Shown: piece after piece, positions 46,530 to 57,639 of the stretch | Layout: each line of letters begins with the position of its first letter | How positions within the stretch are numbered: position 1 is the stretch's first letter | DNA from: Muscardinus avellanarius | Lineage: Eukaryota > Chordata > Mammalia > Rodentia > Gliridae | Length of the DNA stretch: 64,000 bases | Assembly: GCA_963383645.1 (NCBI GenBank) | Contig: OY726558.1 | Coordinates: 179,395,134 to 179,459,133 of the forward strand | Direction: 5' to 3' | Notes under the pieces: generated by a model | Databases searched by the model: none | What the model was told of the DNA's origin: nothing | Seen by the model: only the letters and a program-made list of their open reading frames with translations | Translations under genes and position numbers: made by a program

Positions 46530-46672
46530 CACAGTCTTATTATTTATTATTTATTCGTTTATATTTTTTATTTGACACAGGTTCTCACTATATTGTCCAA
46601 ACTGATCTTGAATTTGTTACCTTCCTGACTCAGCCTTCCTAGTAGCTAGGATAACAGAACTGTGTCACCAGA
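46530..46672 (-). mobile_element. B1-like monomer, old
   Basis: 'gacacaggttctcactatat', 'tgtccaaactgatcttgaat' and 'ctcagccttcctagtagcta' follow the reverse-complemented B1/7SL-derived monomer without an ID half. It may be an early B1 rather than a broken composite. Confidence 0.6.
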
Positions 46673-46689
46673 TCCATATATTGCTCATT

Positions 46690-48735
46690 TTAATATGATG
46701 AAGTATGTTATCTAACTCTTGATAATTCATTTGATAGTGTAGAAGTCTATTTTGAGAAATTATATTTATTGTAAATATTTCTGTCAATTTTTCATCTCAT
46801 ATTTTTCTATTGCTGTCTTCATTTTATTTATTGACTCTTTCATTCCAGGCCATTTTCTGATTCTTTCTTAATGTATCTATTTACTCTTTCATTTTCTGCA
46901 TACTTACTGTGAAGCCTTTCATCATATTGAAGATCAGGATTCAGAATCTCCTTCTTGCATTTCTTGTAGATTAATATTCATGATTTTTCTTATTTCCTCA
47001 CTGTTCCTAGTTCTCACATTTTCAGGGTTTTTGAGTTTATTAATCTGATGTCCCAGCCTTTTTTTTTTTTTTTTTTTTATGTGTGACTTTTTGGAAAATC
47101 TATCTGATCCAATGTTAGCAGTTGGGATTTATAGATGTCAGCACATTTGTGCACAGGTAAGCAGTGTTTTTTTTTTTTTTTTATCAATGGTGATGGTTGA
47201 ACAAGGTGGGAAGAGCTGGGGTGATGGTTGCAAGATTCAGTTAAAGTAGAGGATATGATTAAGGTGAGTAAGAATTTATGTATAATAAGGTAGTATCTGG
47301 TTGAGAATGAGAGAAGGTTAGATAGTAGGATATTTTTGTTAGTAGAGAGAATTTAGGTATAGAGATATAAAATAGCTAAACTATAAAACAGAAAGATACA
47401 GTAAGGAAAAAAGTTTTGAGAGAAGAGAGTAGATAGGCTAGAGGGAGGAAGATTATAAAAGGAGTGGGGGAGGTAGCAAACAAACATGCATAAAATAACA
47501 AATCAAGTTATAAAAACTAACAATTATAATCAAAGACAAGCCAAAAAATAAAGAAAAAGAAAAAAAAAAAACTAGCAACAGTGTGAAAGAAAAAAAAAAA
47601 AAACACCAGTATTGCTAATTTACATATATATGGCTCCGCCGCATATAATATCTGTATGTCTGTTCACTGTGGTAGATTCTGGAGTGTATTCCAATTTCTC
47701 TCATTTACTCTGTAACTTATTGTCAGCTTTTGGACCCACTTTTCAATTATTTGTGCCCCTCTCTTGCCTCTGACAGCTTTGTGTTCAGGTGTCAGGGCAT
47801 CCAGTGTCATGGTAAATGAGTTCCATGTAAGCTCAGGGGTTTGCATTTTCCCACCCTGGGCTCTGCACTTTCTGACTCTATGCTCTGTTCTCTCTGGCCC
47901 TGTGCTCTGCACTCTCCAGCACTGGGCTTCACACCCTCTGGTCCTGGCTCTGGCTCTCCAGTCAGAGAGCTGGGATCTCAGGATCTCAGCTCTGCACTTT
48001 CCGGGTATGAGCTCTGCGCTTCCTGGGCCTGTTCTCTGCGCCTTTTGACTCTGGGCTCTTTGCCTTCAACTTGGGTTCTGCACTTTCTGGGCCTGGGTTA
48101 TGCGCCTTCCTGCTCTCCCTACTGGCATTGGCAGAGGGTGTTCATTGTAGTCTTGGAGCAATCTCCTCTGACCCTGGTCAGGTACCATGCCCTGAGCACT
48201 ATGGGTCTTGTCTGTGTCTCTGGAGGTTCTAACTGGACTACCTCTGGGATGGGTCACTAGTTATTAGCTCGCTGGGATCACCACGGCTGTTCTGGGTAGG
48301 CCTCTACTCCTGCCAAATAACACAACATGGTTAAATTGTTGTCCTGTGGGCGGGGTCTCTGGAGGGCACAGTGTGTCACTGTGGGTGCAAGCCTCTGGTG
48401 AGTGCACAGGCTTTTGGATCTTTTTCTGTGTCTCTGAAGCATGTGCTGGTCGCGCAAGATGTTGGCGCTCTTCTGCCACTTTTGTACTTCAAGTTCTTGC
48501 ATTACTTGTCTGACTTTCTTAGGGATACACAGCTGAGCCGGCAATTGCAGTTTGGGCTGCCAGTCGGATCTGGTGCTGGCCGCCAAAACAGGTCAGTCAC
48601 GCACTTCTATTTATTGCAGTGGGTGGGTCTTTCATTCAGAATATTGGATTTCCTTCCATCATGGTTCTCTTTTTGTGTTGTTTTTTTTTTCATAACTATC
48701 TTCCACTGATTTTTTTGTTGTTGTTGGTTAGATGC
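46690..48735 (-). mobile_element. L1 5' UTR and ORF1 start, second block
   Basis: Read on the minus strand there is a GC-richer 5' part with CpGs (48735 to about 47640), then an almost G-free pyrimidine-rich tract (about 47600-47150), then an ORF1-like coiled-coil start (about 47000-46690). The same order appears at 50270-48766 and on the plus strand at 27290-29440. The GC-rich part differs from the other two and may be another promoter type. Open frames on both strands (47664-48709) are by-products of its repeats. Confidence 0.6.
47855..48115 (-). repeat. Degenerate short repeat in the L1 5' UTR
   Basis: On the minus strand a phrase like 'gaaagtgcagagcccagg' recurs about ten times with variation ('ggaagcgcagagctcat', 'gagagtgcagagcacagg'). 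On the plus strand it reads 'tctgcactttctgg...'. The spacing is irregular, roughly 20-40 bp. Confidence 0.8.
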
Positions 48736-48739
48736 TGCT

Positions 48740-50270
48740 TTCTTGGTAGTTGAATGCTGTTACAGCTACTGAGATGTGCTGCATCCCACAATGACCATTT
48801 TGATTTCTATGTGTTTGTTTTTGGAATGGTCATCTTCTAAGAGCAAGATTTTATTCTCCATGTGGTCTAATCTATTGTTTATAATTTGAGTTGATGTTTT
48901 CACTTCAGTGATTGCATACTTTATTTCTTTCAGACATTCTCTAAATTCTTTTTGGAAGTTCTTTACTATTTCTAGTTCCATTCCTGATTTGTTCTTTGGG
49001 TGATATCTGAAGTCTGCACTGACAGTTTCTGTTATTGTGGGGTTGTGGGAGCTCATTGATTCTCTTTTATTTTTTCTTCTTATGATTGCAGAAGTTTGTA
49101 TCTGTTGCTTTTGCTAGATTTCTCTCAGTTACTAGGTGTCAGAGGATACATCCAAGGACCAACTGTGTTGTATTCAATAGTGAAGGTTGAGTGAGGATGG
49201 AAGTGAAGTTGTAAATGCAACAATAGGGTAAAGGCACAGAAAGACTCCAATAGAATGAGAGTATGAGTTTGATAAGGTAGAATATAGTAGAGATTAGAGA
49301 CACTGAATATATAGTAGTATTCCAGTGAGAAATGGATAGTATTTAGTATAGTGATATGAAGTGAAATTATTACAAGACAAAGAAAAAAAAAGAAAATATA
49401 AAAGGGATTGAGAGAAGAAAGTAGGTTTATACAAGGGAAGAAGCTTGGGAGAGGGTTTGAGAAGAGAGCAAACAAATAAATACACACACACAAAAACAAA
49501 ATAAAAACAAAATGGTGCAACCCTACAAATATATGAATATTCAGCAGACTAGGCCTTTGCAGTCTTTTTTGTGCTGGCACCTTTCATGCTGCAAGCCTGT
49601 TTTTCTGAGTGTTTCTCTGATTATGCAGATGGCTGGTATCAATGGGGCTGGATCTATTATTATGTATAGGTCACCCTCCACCCTTTCAATGGATGTGGAG
49701 CCTGAGTTCCTTCCTGCCTGTGCAGGTAGTGGATGCCTCTGGGACCAAAGCATCACTGTTCTGCACAGCTAGGGTTCGGCTGATCTGACTTTTCCTTGTT
49801 TATCACAGTAGGGTAGCCTGTGTTGATCAAAAGATCATACTATTTAGATCTAGTGTTAGGAGTAGTTATTCCTTCAGACTCCACTGATGCTGAGCCTATG
49901 TCTGTCAGAGCCCCTGCTATGTTCAACAACAGACACTACCCTCACTTTTGCTGAATTGAACTGCAAAATCTCAGACCCAGGGAGCTTATAGGGGCAGTGT
50001 GAGTCCCTGGGGGCTCCACACTGGACATTATCCCCCAAGATGCTGTGTTTACTTATGGTGCTATTGAGTGCCACTCTGGATCTCTGGAGGGCATGGTGAG
50101 CTTGACCACCAATGCAGCAAGCTGTAGCCAGTGTTTGCATAGGAGAAACTGATAGCTTACAATTCTGATGATCTTCAGTCACTTACTTTTTTTCAAGTCT
50201 CTGGTTCTTTTCCTGTTGATCATTGAAGTTAGGTGCAGTGAGTCAAGATGGTGCTGTTGTACATTTTAAA
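48740..50270 (-). mobile_element. L1 5' UTR and ORF1 N-terminus
   Basis: 5' part 50270-49520 shares 'tggtggtcaagctcacc' and 'ctgggtctgagattttgcag' with 27540-27690. A G-poor tract follows at 49500-49130. ORF1 starts at 49056 (ATG) and runs 96 codons: the N-terminal segment has VKNFQKEFRECLKEIKYAI and NRLDHMENKILLLEDDHSK, a Leu/Ile heptad region typical of the ORF1p coiled coil. The C-terminal domain is absent, and the sequence changes to another L1 block near 48735. Confidence 0.75.
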
Positions 50271-50783
50271 TGTTCTTCTCAAAATAAATTAATACTCTTT
50301 TATTTCTGGCCACACAGAATAAATTGACATTGCAATAGGATTGGACTATATTATGCAGTCATCAACAATGAGAAAAGTGGACAGGCTACATAAATTGGCC
50401 ATTGAAAATAGTGAAAACATGTGATAAGAAATGAGAAAATAGTCACAAATAAGGTGAGGATTATTACTACACCACCATAATAGATGATGAGATTTTGGAA
50501 AATAGTTTAGAAAGAATGGAAGAGTTATAGAACTCTTTCTTGGGTGGAATGATGAAGATAAAAATTGGGGGATACTGAGTTTTCATAGAAAAAGCAAAAT
50601 GAGAAATGAGAGAAGATAGGCAATTAATAGCTCTGAACATGTGCAAAGACATCTTTTTCTGTCTTTGATTTAATGACCAAGTTGCATAAGCTAAAATTAG
50701 GTATCAATGAAAAGGGTTAGTTAACGTATATGTAGCTATTACTTTAAGTAACCCAAAGCTATTTTTATTCAGAAGAAATAGTG
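50271..50783. other. Unique AT-rich stretch
   Basis: No recognised feature. Confidence 0.4.
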
Positions 50784-50790
50784 TTTTTTC

Positions 50791-50936
50791 TTCTTCTTCT
50801 TTTTTTTTTTTTTCTAGTTTGATTTATTTGGAAGCAGGGTCTCTTAAGTCAGCAAGGCTGGCTTCAAACCAGTGAGATCCTCCTGTCTCTGCCTCCCAAG
50901 TGCCAGGATTACAAACTGTGTGCCACCATACCTGGT
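50791..50936 (-). mobile_element. B1-dID-like SINE, young left part without ID part
   Basis: T-run, 'ggaagcagggtctcttaagt', 'cagcaaggctggcttcaaac', head 'gtgccaccatacctggt'. Near-perfect target duplication 'aaatag(t/g)gtttttt' on either side. The right part is missing, so this is a monomeric insertion or one truncated at its 3' end. Confidence 0.88.
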
Positions 50937-50951
50937 AAATAGGGTTTTTTT

Positions 50952-51567
50952 CATATACTAAATAAGACACAAGTTCTCTCCTTTGGTATAGTGAAATAAT
51001 TTAGGAAAAATTATTCTCCTTTTAAATTAATTTAAATTTATTAGAAACTAGTTGCACAAAAATTTGCTTGTGTGAGTTTTCAGTACAAACTTTTTTTCCC
51101 TTTAATTTTTTCTTCTCTAGTCCAAAATTGCTTTGATATTGTTATTCCCCAAACAGCGTCTCCACTAAACAATAGTCCTGGTAAATATAACTGAGCTAAT
51201 ATGAGCAAGTATATTTCATTTGTAAAATGTAATAATAAAGAAATATGAAGCTGAAATGAATATAACAAATGTCACATTTTATTGTAGAAAGAAATTCCAG
51301 GTATATATAATTAATATTCAGCATCTCTATAAAGCTTTCTTTAACTTAAATTATTATAGAGTCATTTCACCCAAAGCAATGTTTCGGGAAAAGTAGATTT
51401 TGAGATCTATTCTTTTTACACCATCCTGGTACTGAATTCATTTTATATCTCTGTCAATATTTTGTTATAGTTTGAATGACTTTGAGATAAAAAAGAGACA
51501 ATTTAGAAATTGATTAAGATAATAAAATAATCAGTTCTAATACAGTGGTAAAATTAAACAGAAGGAG
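50952..51567. other. Unique AT-rich stretch
   Basis: No recognised feature. Confidence 0.4.
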
Positions 51568-51781
51568 TTTTTTTTTTTTCTCTTCAGAACTGAGAATTGA
51601 ACCCAGGGCATTCTATCTCTGAGCCACACCCTCCGCTCTATCTTTTCTTATTCTTTATTTTGAAAGAGGTCTCATTAAGTTGCAGAGAGTCTAAGTAGTT
51701 GAGGCTGGCCACAAAACTGCAATCCTCCTATCTTAGCCTCCCAATTACTGGGATTTCAAGTGTGCCCTGCCACACTTGGCT
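51568..51781 (-). mobile_element. B1-dID-like SINE, old
   Basis: T-run, 'gaactgagaattgaacccag', 'ctctgagccacaccctccgc', 'gaaagaggtctcattaagtt', head 'ccctgccacacttggct'. Confidence 0.9.
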
Positions 51782-52463
51782 CAGTAGAATTTTAAACTCA
51801 AATGTATAGCAATATTTTTTCAATATTTAAAATCATAACCCTAAACTTGCACTTAGGATTACTATGTGGTTCTCAATTCTTTGTAATCCAAGTTTTAATA
51901 GAAATTAAATAAAATTCTATGGAGTAGAGAAAGCTTCAATATATATTTTAAAAATCTAAAGCATAATTGTTATGAATGTTTAAGACATAGTAGAACAAAA
52001 GTTTTTTGGCGTCTACTTTTACAAAAACATCTATCTGTATTGGAGATTTTCTATACAATAGATACATTAAGACATAAACAATGCATGTCAAAATACCCAT
52101 CATTTAGCGATTACTATTGTAGTGATATGAGTCCAATATCAACTTAGGTGAAAATCTATAAATTATTAAAATTTGTTTGTGATATAGTATTATTTTCCCC
52201 TATCTAAATACATCTTTTACAATTATAGTCATATGCCTACTGTATTTATAAAAATCTTCTGAAAAAGTATGATGGATTTATCCTTTGAAAAACCTGCTTT
52301 TGTTTTTTTAGGTGATTGTCTCTGGTTGCATTAACCATCATGATCTATTTCATAAATTACATTGGAAGGTAATATCTACTAATTTATTTGATTAAAATAA
52401 AGTTTGTGAGAAACACATAAAATGAATGCATTCATAATATTTCTAGTCACAGAAATATTTTTT
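51782..52463. other. Unique AT-rich stretch
   Basis: No recognised feature. Confidence 0.4.
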
Positions 52464-52479
52464 AGAAAATTTAAATAAT

Positions 52480-52730
52480 GCCGGGCATGGTGGCGCAAGC
52501 TTGTAATCCCAGGCTTGGGAGGCGGAAACAGGAGGATCAAGCAGGTTCAAAGACAGCCGCGCTGGCTTAAGAGACCCTGTTTCCAAAAATAAAAAAAAAA
52601 TAGGTATGGGAGTATAGCCCAGAGGTAGAAGGGCTTCCAGGAACCCCAGTACCACCAAAAGAAACAAACAAACAAACAAACAAAAATAAATAAAGAAAGA
52701 AAGAAAGAAAAAATGCAAAACCTTAAAAAA
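52480..52730 (+). mobile_element. B1-dID-like SINE, young subfamily
   Basis: Perfect 16-bp target duplication 'agaaaatttaaataat' (52464-52479 and 52731-52746). Head 'gccgggcatggtggcgcaag', shortened 'cagccgcgctggcttaagag', right part 'aagggcttccaggaacccca', and a mixed (CAAA)n/(AAAG)n tail. Among the cleanest copies here. Confidence 0.98.
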
Positions 52731-52746
52731 AGAAAATTTAAATAAT

Positions 52747-53092
52747 TATAAAACTGAACAAATGTATGATAAGGGTATATTTTACTATTATAAACTGAGA
52801 GTTATGCAGTATAATTTATATCCTTTTTCTTCTTCAGAGAACAGAACAGAGAATAAGCCAAGTCACTGAATACTTATCAAATCTGCATCTAGAGTAATCT
52901 GGCATTACAATATGAATTTATTTCCTTGTTTGTAAAATGCATAAATATTTGTATTTGTACATTGATAAAATGTGTAATATATATCAACGTATTTCAATTT
53001 CTAACCATTTGAGGCAATATTCTAAATTTTTAAATTTTTTCACAAGTGTTGTATTGAGAATATTTAAACATACTTCTCTTGATTTATTTCTA
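52747..53092. other. Unique AT-rich spacer
   Basis: No recognised feature. Confidence 0.35.
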
Positions 53093-53103
53093 TGCATATG
53101 CTG

Positions 53104-53332
53104 TTTTTTTTTTTTTTTTTTTTTTTTTTTTGGTGGTACTGGGGGTGGAACCCAGAGGCTTTCTACCTCCGGGCTATACTCCCAGACCTTTTTTATGTTT
53201 TATTTGGAAACAGGGTCTCACTAAGTTGCTGAGAGCCTCACTAAGTAGCTGAGGCTGGCTTTGAACTTGTGCGATCCTCCTGTCTCAGCCTCCCAAGCAT
53301 GGAGATTACAAGCGTGTGCCACCATGCCCGGC
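53104..53332 (-). mobile_element. B1-dID-like SINE, intermediate subfamily
   Basis: Perfect 11-bp target duplication 'tgcatatgctg' (53093-53103 and 53333-53343). A 28-T tail, 'actgggggtggaacccagag', the full-length left part 'gagcctcactaagtagctga', and a CpG-bearing head. Confidence 0.98.
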
Positions 53333-53394
53333 TGCATATGCTGCTTTCTGAAGCTACTATAATCTACTTTAAAATTTAATGTTACTAATATTTT

Positions 53395-53600
53395 TTGTTG
53401 ATATAAATAATGACAATTTTATACAATGAAATTGTTTTGATATTAATTTTTAATTATTAATTGTTTGATAAATACATGAACATATTTGATGGCTAATATA
53501 AGCAAAGATAATTTTATACAATGAAATCATGCCAGTAAAAGTTGATTTGATATTAATTTTCACTCATTAATTTCTTGATAAATTTATAAATTTCAATCAC
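53395..53600. repeat. Diverged direct duplication, about 95-110 bp period
   Basis: 'gacaattttatacaatgaaa' (53412) recurs as 'gataattttatacaatgaaa' (53507), and 'tttgatattaattttt' / 'tttgatattaattttc' recurs 110 bp apart. The second unit carries a 15-bp insertion. Confidence 0.75.
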
Positions 53601-53732
53601 ATTTTAAGTGTGCAATATTAAATAATATAAGCCTTATTATATAAGTAGGCCAAGTTTATTTTTATAATTTTTCAACTTCAATAAAGTTTTCATGACCTAT
53701 TGCATTGTTTTATGTTGTTATTACTGTATTTT

Positions 53733-53943
53733 TCTTTTTTATTGGTACTGGAGATTGAACACTGGGGCATTCTACGTCCAAGTTACACCCTCAGCCATAC
53801 GTTATTTTATTTAATTTTTAAACCATCTTAGTAAGTTTTCATGGCCTCACTAAGTTTCTCAGGCTGGCTTCAAACCTGTGATTCTCCTTTCTCAGCCTAC
53901 TATATACTTGTATTGAATTATAAGCCTGTGCCACCACTCCTGG
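53733..53943 (-). mobile_element. B1-dID-like SINE, old
   Basis: 'attggtactggagattgaac', 'gtccaagttacaccctcagc', 'ctcaggctggcttcaaacct', head 'gtgccaccactcctggg'. Confidence 0.87.
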
Positions 53944-54567
53944 GATCCTATTACATTGTTCAGTAGGAATTATTCTAAGTGGCATACATATTTCAATTCT
54001 AGTTTCAAAGAGAAATACTTTTTTATTTATAGTTACCAAAAAACAACTTTATCTCCATTTCCACTAATATAAACTGTTACTTTTAATAATGTTAAAAGTT
54101 ATCTTTTCTATGTAAGCCTCATTTCTATTTTTTAAATTTTGTATTCTGAATCTTTTGGTCTTTTTAAGTAAATATGACATTTTGTTATATATTTCTTCAA
54201 TAAAAAATGATGTAGATATCTCTTTTCAAAAGTGTCTTGAAATTATTAGTTTTGTAGATGAACATTGAACTATCTTAACTGCAAAGATATAATTTTTATA
54301 TTTTCAAGTATGATTAGCCCTTAATTTTATTTTTATACTTTACTTTCATTATAAGTTTTAGCTACAAGTATTTTATTATATCATGTTTTCTATGTTCCTA
54401 AAATACAACAGTGTTATGTAGCAACTTTTTTCTTACTATTTTTTACAATTTATCTATGAAATTTTTATTTTCTGGGTTGTCTGTAGGCATTTTTGTCCCT
54501 CAAAAACTTCTCTGATTTATTAGTGATCTATATTTTTATTGCATATATTTTAAAAGCATATTGGTTA
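53944..54567. other. Unique AT-rich stretch
   Basis: No recognised feature. Confidence 0.4.
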
Positions 54568-54775
54568 TTGCTATGGTTTACATCCTAAATGAGCCTAAAA
54601 AAGCTCATCTACTGGGAGCTTGTTTTCTAATGCAGCCAGGGTTGGAGGAGGGGCGTGGCTAGAGAAGTTGATTCACTGTGGGTGTGGCCTTGCTTCATGT
54701 CTGTCCCTCTCTGTGTCCAGGCTGCTAGGAGCTGAGCAGCTCTCCTCCAACATGCTCATTCAAAGACTGGGAGTG
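54568..54775 (+). mobile_element. MaLR/ORR1-like LTR fragment
   Basis: 'gctatggtttacatcctaaa', 'aaaagctcatctactgggag', 'ggaggaggggcgtggctaga' and 'gctgctaggagctgagcagc' follow the layout of rodent MaLR (ORR1-like) LTRs ('atggttt...gctcatg...ggagg.gg.g..'). The 3' end is missing. Confidence 0.6.
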
Positions 54776-55188
54776 TGTTAATGTAATTTTATAAACAGCT
54801 CTTTATTGAAGAACCAATGAATACATATATGTATAATATATTTCAAAGTTTTATGACATAATTTATTTTCTATTATATAAAATTTAACTTTATATTTATT
54901 TTTCTATTCTTTCTTGAAGTTTATATATGTATTACTAAATGAAAGATGAGTATGCCATTGAAAATGTTCACAGTAGTGATTTTAATAGTTGGGATAATTC
55001 TTTTCTTTCCTAAACTGAACCAATGAGGGAGACAGTAAATACAGAAAGATAAAGATGAGACTATTACCTTTATTAATGATGAAAACTGCATGGAGAATGT
55101 ATTTTTCATGTGAAAAGCACAGTGTGATATTAATCTCTTACCTCCCCGGTTTGAATAAAAAAAAAAATAGAAAAACTTTTATAGGTAA
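54776..55188. other. Unique AT-rich spacer before the ERV
   Basis: No recognised feature. Confidence 0.4.
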
Positions 55189-55505
55189 TGAACCGGAAAA
55201 CTGAGTGTAAAACAAAAGTAGGATTTATTAGAGGAACAGCATATCATTTCACACACACAGAGGCAAGTGAGAAGGAGTGCTCAAATGAGACAGTCCTATT
55301 TCATAAGCCCCAAGTCTTTATACATGAATTTCTACTTCCTTAGCTTGTGGAGAATGGGATGTGAAAGCAAGCTGGTCTGTTACTCTAGGATAGATGCGAA
55401 TATGACATGGCCTCTGGATATGGCTTTGTCAGCCATTTGACTGGTCACAGTATCTTCTTCTAATTTCTCCAAAACAAGAACAAGAGGAAACATAATATTT
55501 CTCCA
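55189..55505 (-). repeat. 3' LTR-like end of the provirus
   Basis: It aligns with 62762-63070 over 'taggatttattaga', 'atttcacacacacagagg', 'gcaagctggtctgt' and 'caggatagatg'/'taggatagatg'. On the minus strand it has a TATA-like 'tataaag' (about 55317-55323) and an 'aataaa' signal (55224-55229). The outer (U3) boundary is not clear. Confidence 0.75.
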
Positions 55506-55509
55506 ACCC

Positions 55510-56100
55510 CCTTTTGAATACTCCTTTAGATGGTAACCAAGACATTTCTCCTCCTTTATTAACTTGCATACACCCTTAGGCAAGAGAATGGGGGTATTGA
55601 GGCCATTTTTGACTACTTCCATGCTGGAATGGAACTATGGAAGGGCTGGTCTTGTGGATGCATGCAATCAACTTGTCCTGGGATAGGGGTAAAATTGGTG
55701 AATCTTTTAATCTGGAATGACCATCCAGGGGCTTAGTCGATGCTCCTTTGTGGTTCTGGTGAAGCACAATCTGAATTTGATAGCCTGGAGCCTGTTGGAG
55801 ACAAACTTGGTCACATAATTTAGTAGACATGGGCTAAATTATAAGCATGAGTAGAATGACCACAAAGGGTCACAAAAGAGGTAGAAACCAAGTGATGAAG
55901 AATAAAACACAACTTCCCATATTGAGGAACTGTCAACTTTATCAAAATTGTATAACTATGATGTTTGCTTGCATATTTTGTTAAGATTGGTCTCAACTAT
56001 CCTTGATGTGTTAATGTAGGTACAAAAGGTTTTGTTTAACACTTTTCTTTAGACTTTATAGATTGTTTGTGTCCTTTCATGAACGACTCAGAGCCAACAA
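55510..56100 (-). other. Unassigned proviral segment between env and LTR
   Basis: Moderately GC-rich. It has minus-strand open frames at 55576-55830 (84 codons) and 55380-55622 (80 codons) that overlap out of frame. I do not recognise the peptides. It could be U3, a 3' untranslated region or a captured segment. Confidence 0.4.
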
Positions 56101-56117
56101 TTAAAATTGTTCAGGGA

Positions 56118-56314
56118 GGCCGTGCATGGTGGTGCACGCTTTTAATCCCCATGCTTGGGAGGCAGAGACAGGAGGATCATGCAGGTTCAAAGCCAGCCGC
56201 ACTGGCTTAAGAGACCCTGTTTCCAAATAAAAAAGTATAAAACTAGGTCTGGGAGTATAGCCAGGAGGTAGAAGGGTTTCCAGGAACCTCAGTCCCACCA
56301 CCAAAAAAAAAAAA
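56118..56314 (+). mobile_element. B1-dID-like SINE, young subfamily, inserted in the ERV
   Basis: Near-perfect 15-bp target duplication: 'aaaattgttcaggga' (56103-56117) and 'aaaattgtttaggga' (56315-56329). Shortened 'cagccgcactggcttaagag' and 'agggtttccaggaacctcag' mark the young form. Confidence 0.96.
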
Positions 56315-56329
56315 AAAATTGTTTAGGGA

Positions 56330-56542
56330 GTTTGGACATTGTGGTGAACACTTGTAATCCTAGTGCTTGGGAGGCTTAGACAGAAAGATACAGGTTCTTG
56401 GCCAGCCTCAACTACTTAGTGAGGCATTCTATAACTTAGTGAGACCCTTTTTCCAAATAAAGAATAAAAATAGGACTAGAGGTGAAGCTCAAAGGTAGAA
56501 AGCCTCTGGGTTCAACACCCAGTATCACAAAAATAAACAAAC

Positions 56543-56573
<31 letters not shown>

Positions 56574-56577
56574 AAAT
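56330..56577 (+). mobile_element. B1-dID-like SINE, older, adjacent to the previous copy
   Basis: Head 'tttggacattgtggtgaaca', the long left part 'ggccagcctcaactacttag', right part with 'gggttcaacacccagtatca', and a tail (AAAT)n to 56577. A third target-like copy 'aaatgttcagggg' follows at 56578-56590. Confidence 0.93.
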
Positions 56578-56884
56578 AAATGTTCAGGGGCAGCTGGGGA
56601 GAAGATAATAAATCTCTTTATTCTACAAGTCTCCTCCTAGAAGCCTCTTTTATTGAGAAGTTTAAAAAATTTCTGTTAATGCCAAACTGAGGAATGTATA
56701 GAAATGATTTGTTAACTAATAAAAGTACAATTTTTCAGCATAAACCAATGACAAACACAGTGCAGAGGAGGAGGTTCCACCTGGGCTGATTTCTGTTTGT
56801 TGGGTATTTAGAGAGGAAAGCAAGCATTTCCCCCTCAACAGTTCACTGTGTGTTTTGCTAAGATAGTCTCCATTAACCCCAGAA

Positions 56885-57560
56885 TCATATTTCTTGTTGT
56901 TCTGCAGTATTTTCTCCTTGTCGTTTTTGTGTGAGCATGAGAACAAGCTCGGGAACATTCTTTTGGAACATCAATTGCTTCCATTTAATTCTATAGACTA
57001 TGCAAAGAGCAAAGAACAAAATTACCACAAGTATTGCCATCCCCAATAGTCCTCATATATGAGTTGAAAAATATTTAAAAGTATTTTAGCTAACTTTGCC
57101 ATCTGTAAGACTCATCCATACATAAGCACCAGTAAAAGTAGGGGTTTGGCATTAGCCATAGTCAAAACCCATGACTATAATTATAATACATCCAGAAAAG
57201 CATTGTAAAACAGGTCTAATCCTAACAAATGATTTTTAACCTGAGACCATTTTATATCATTATTATTATAAGGAACCTTAATTACACAATATTCAGTAAT
57301 ATTATATTGGCATTATAGGAGCTAAAACCAGCAAAAGTCTGGTAATTGTTCTCCATTCTATATTACAGTCTCTGAGTTGCTGAATTTTCTCATGAATCTC
57401 TTGATCTATATGAATTTGAGTCTGCCAAGTCTCAGTAAAGTTTTTGAAAGTCTTGCAAATATTTAGCGTTTTTGCTGTATGATGGAAAGTAACAACAGTG
57501 GTAAACGTTGATGCAATTATACCGGTGAGGATGATGATCCCAAAAATCAATCACGAGATC
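56885..57560 (-). pseudogene. ERV env transmembrane subunit, betaretrovirus-like, decayed
   Basis: On the minus strand a hydrophobic fusion-peptide-like stretch (57550 down: IFGIIILTGIIASTFTT) is followed by a helical segment with TFKNFTETWQTQIHIDQEIH. After a frameshift near 57350, NITEYCVIKVPYNNND resembles the Cys-containing ectodomain of class II (betaretrovirus/HML-type) transmembrane proteins. A membrane anchor (MAILVVILFFALCIVYRIKW, about 56980-57040) and a short tail end at a stop at 56885-56887. I did not see the immunosuppressive-type motif of gamma-type envelopes. The surface subunit is absent. The family assignment is by motif resemblance only. Confidence 0.65.
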
Positions 57561-57639
57561 AATCTCTGTTTTTCTTTATAAATGTGTTAACAGGCCACCC
57601 AAGAGGTCTATTGCCAAGGTTTCACAAGAGTAACCAGTA

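Noticed and set aside
47764..48709. Four longer open frames (94-139 codons) on both strands
   Set aside because: They lie in a repetitive, GC-richer L1 5' region where low stop density and the short repeat create frames by chance.
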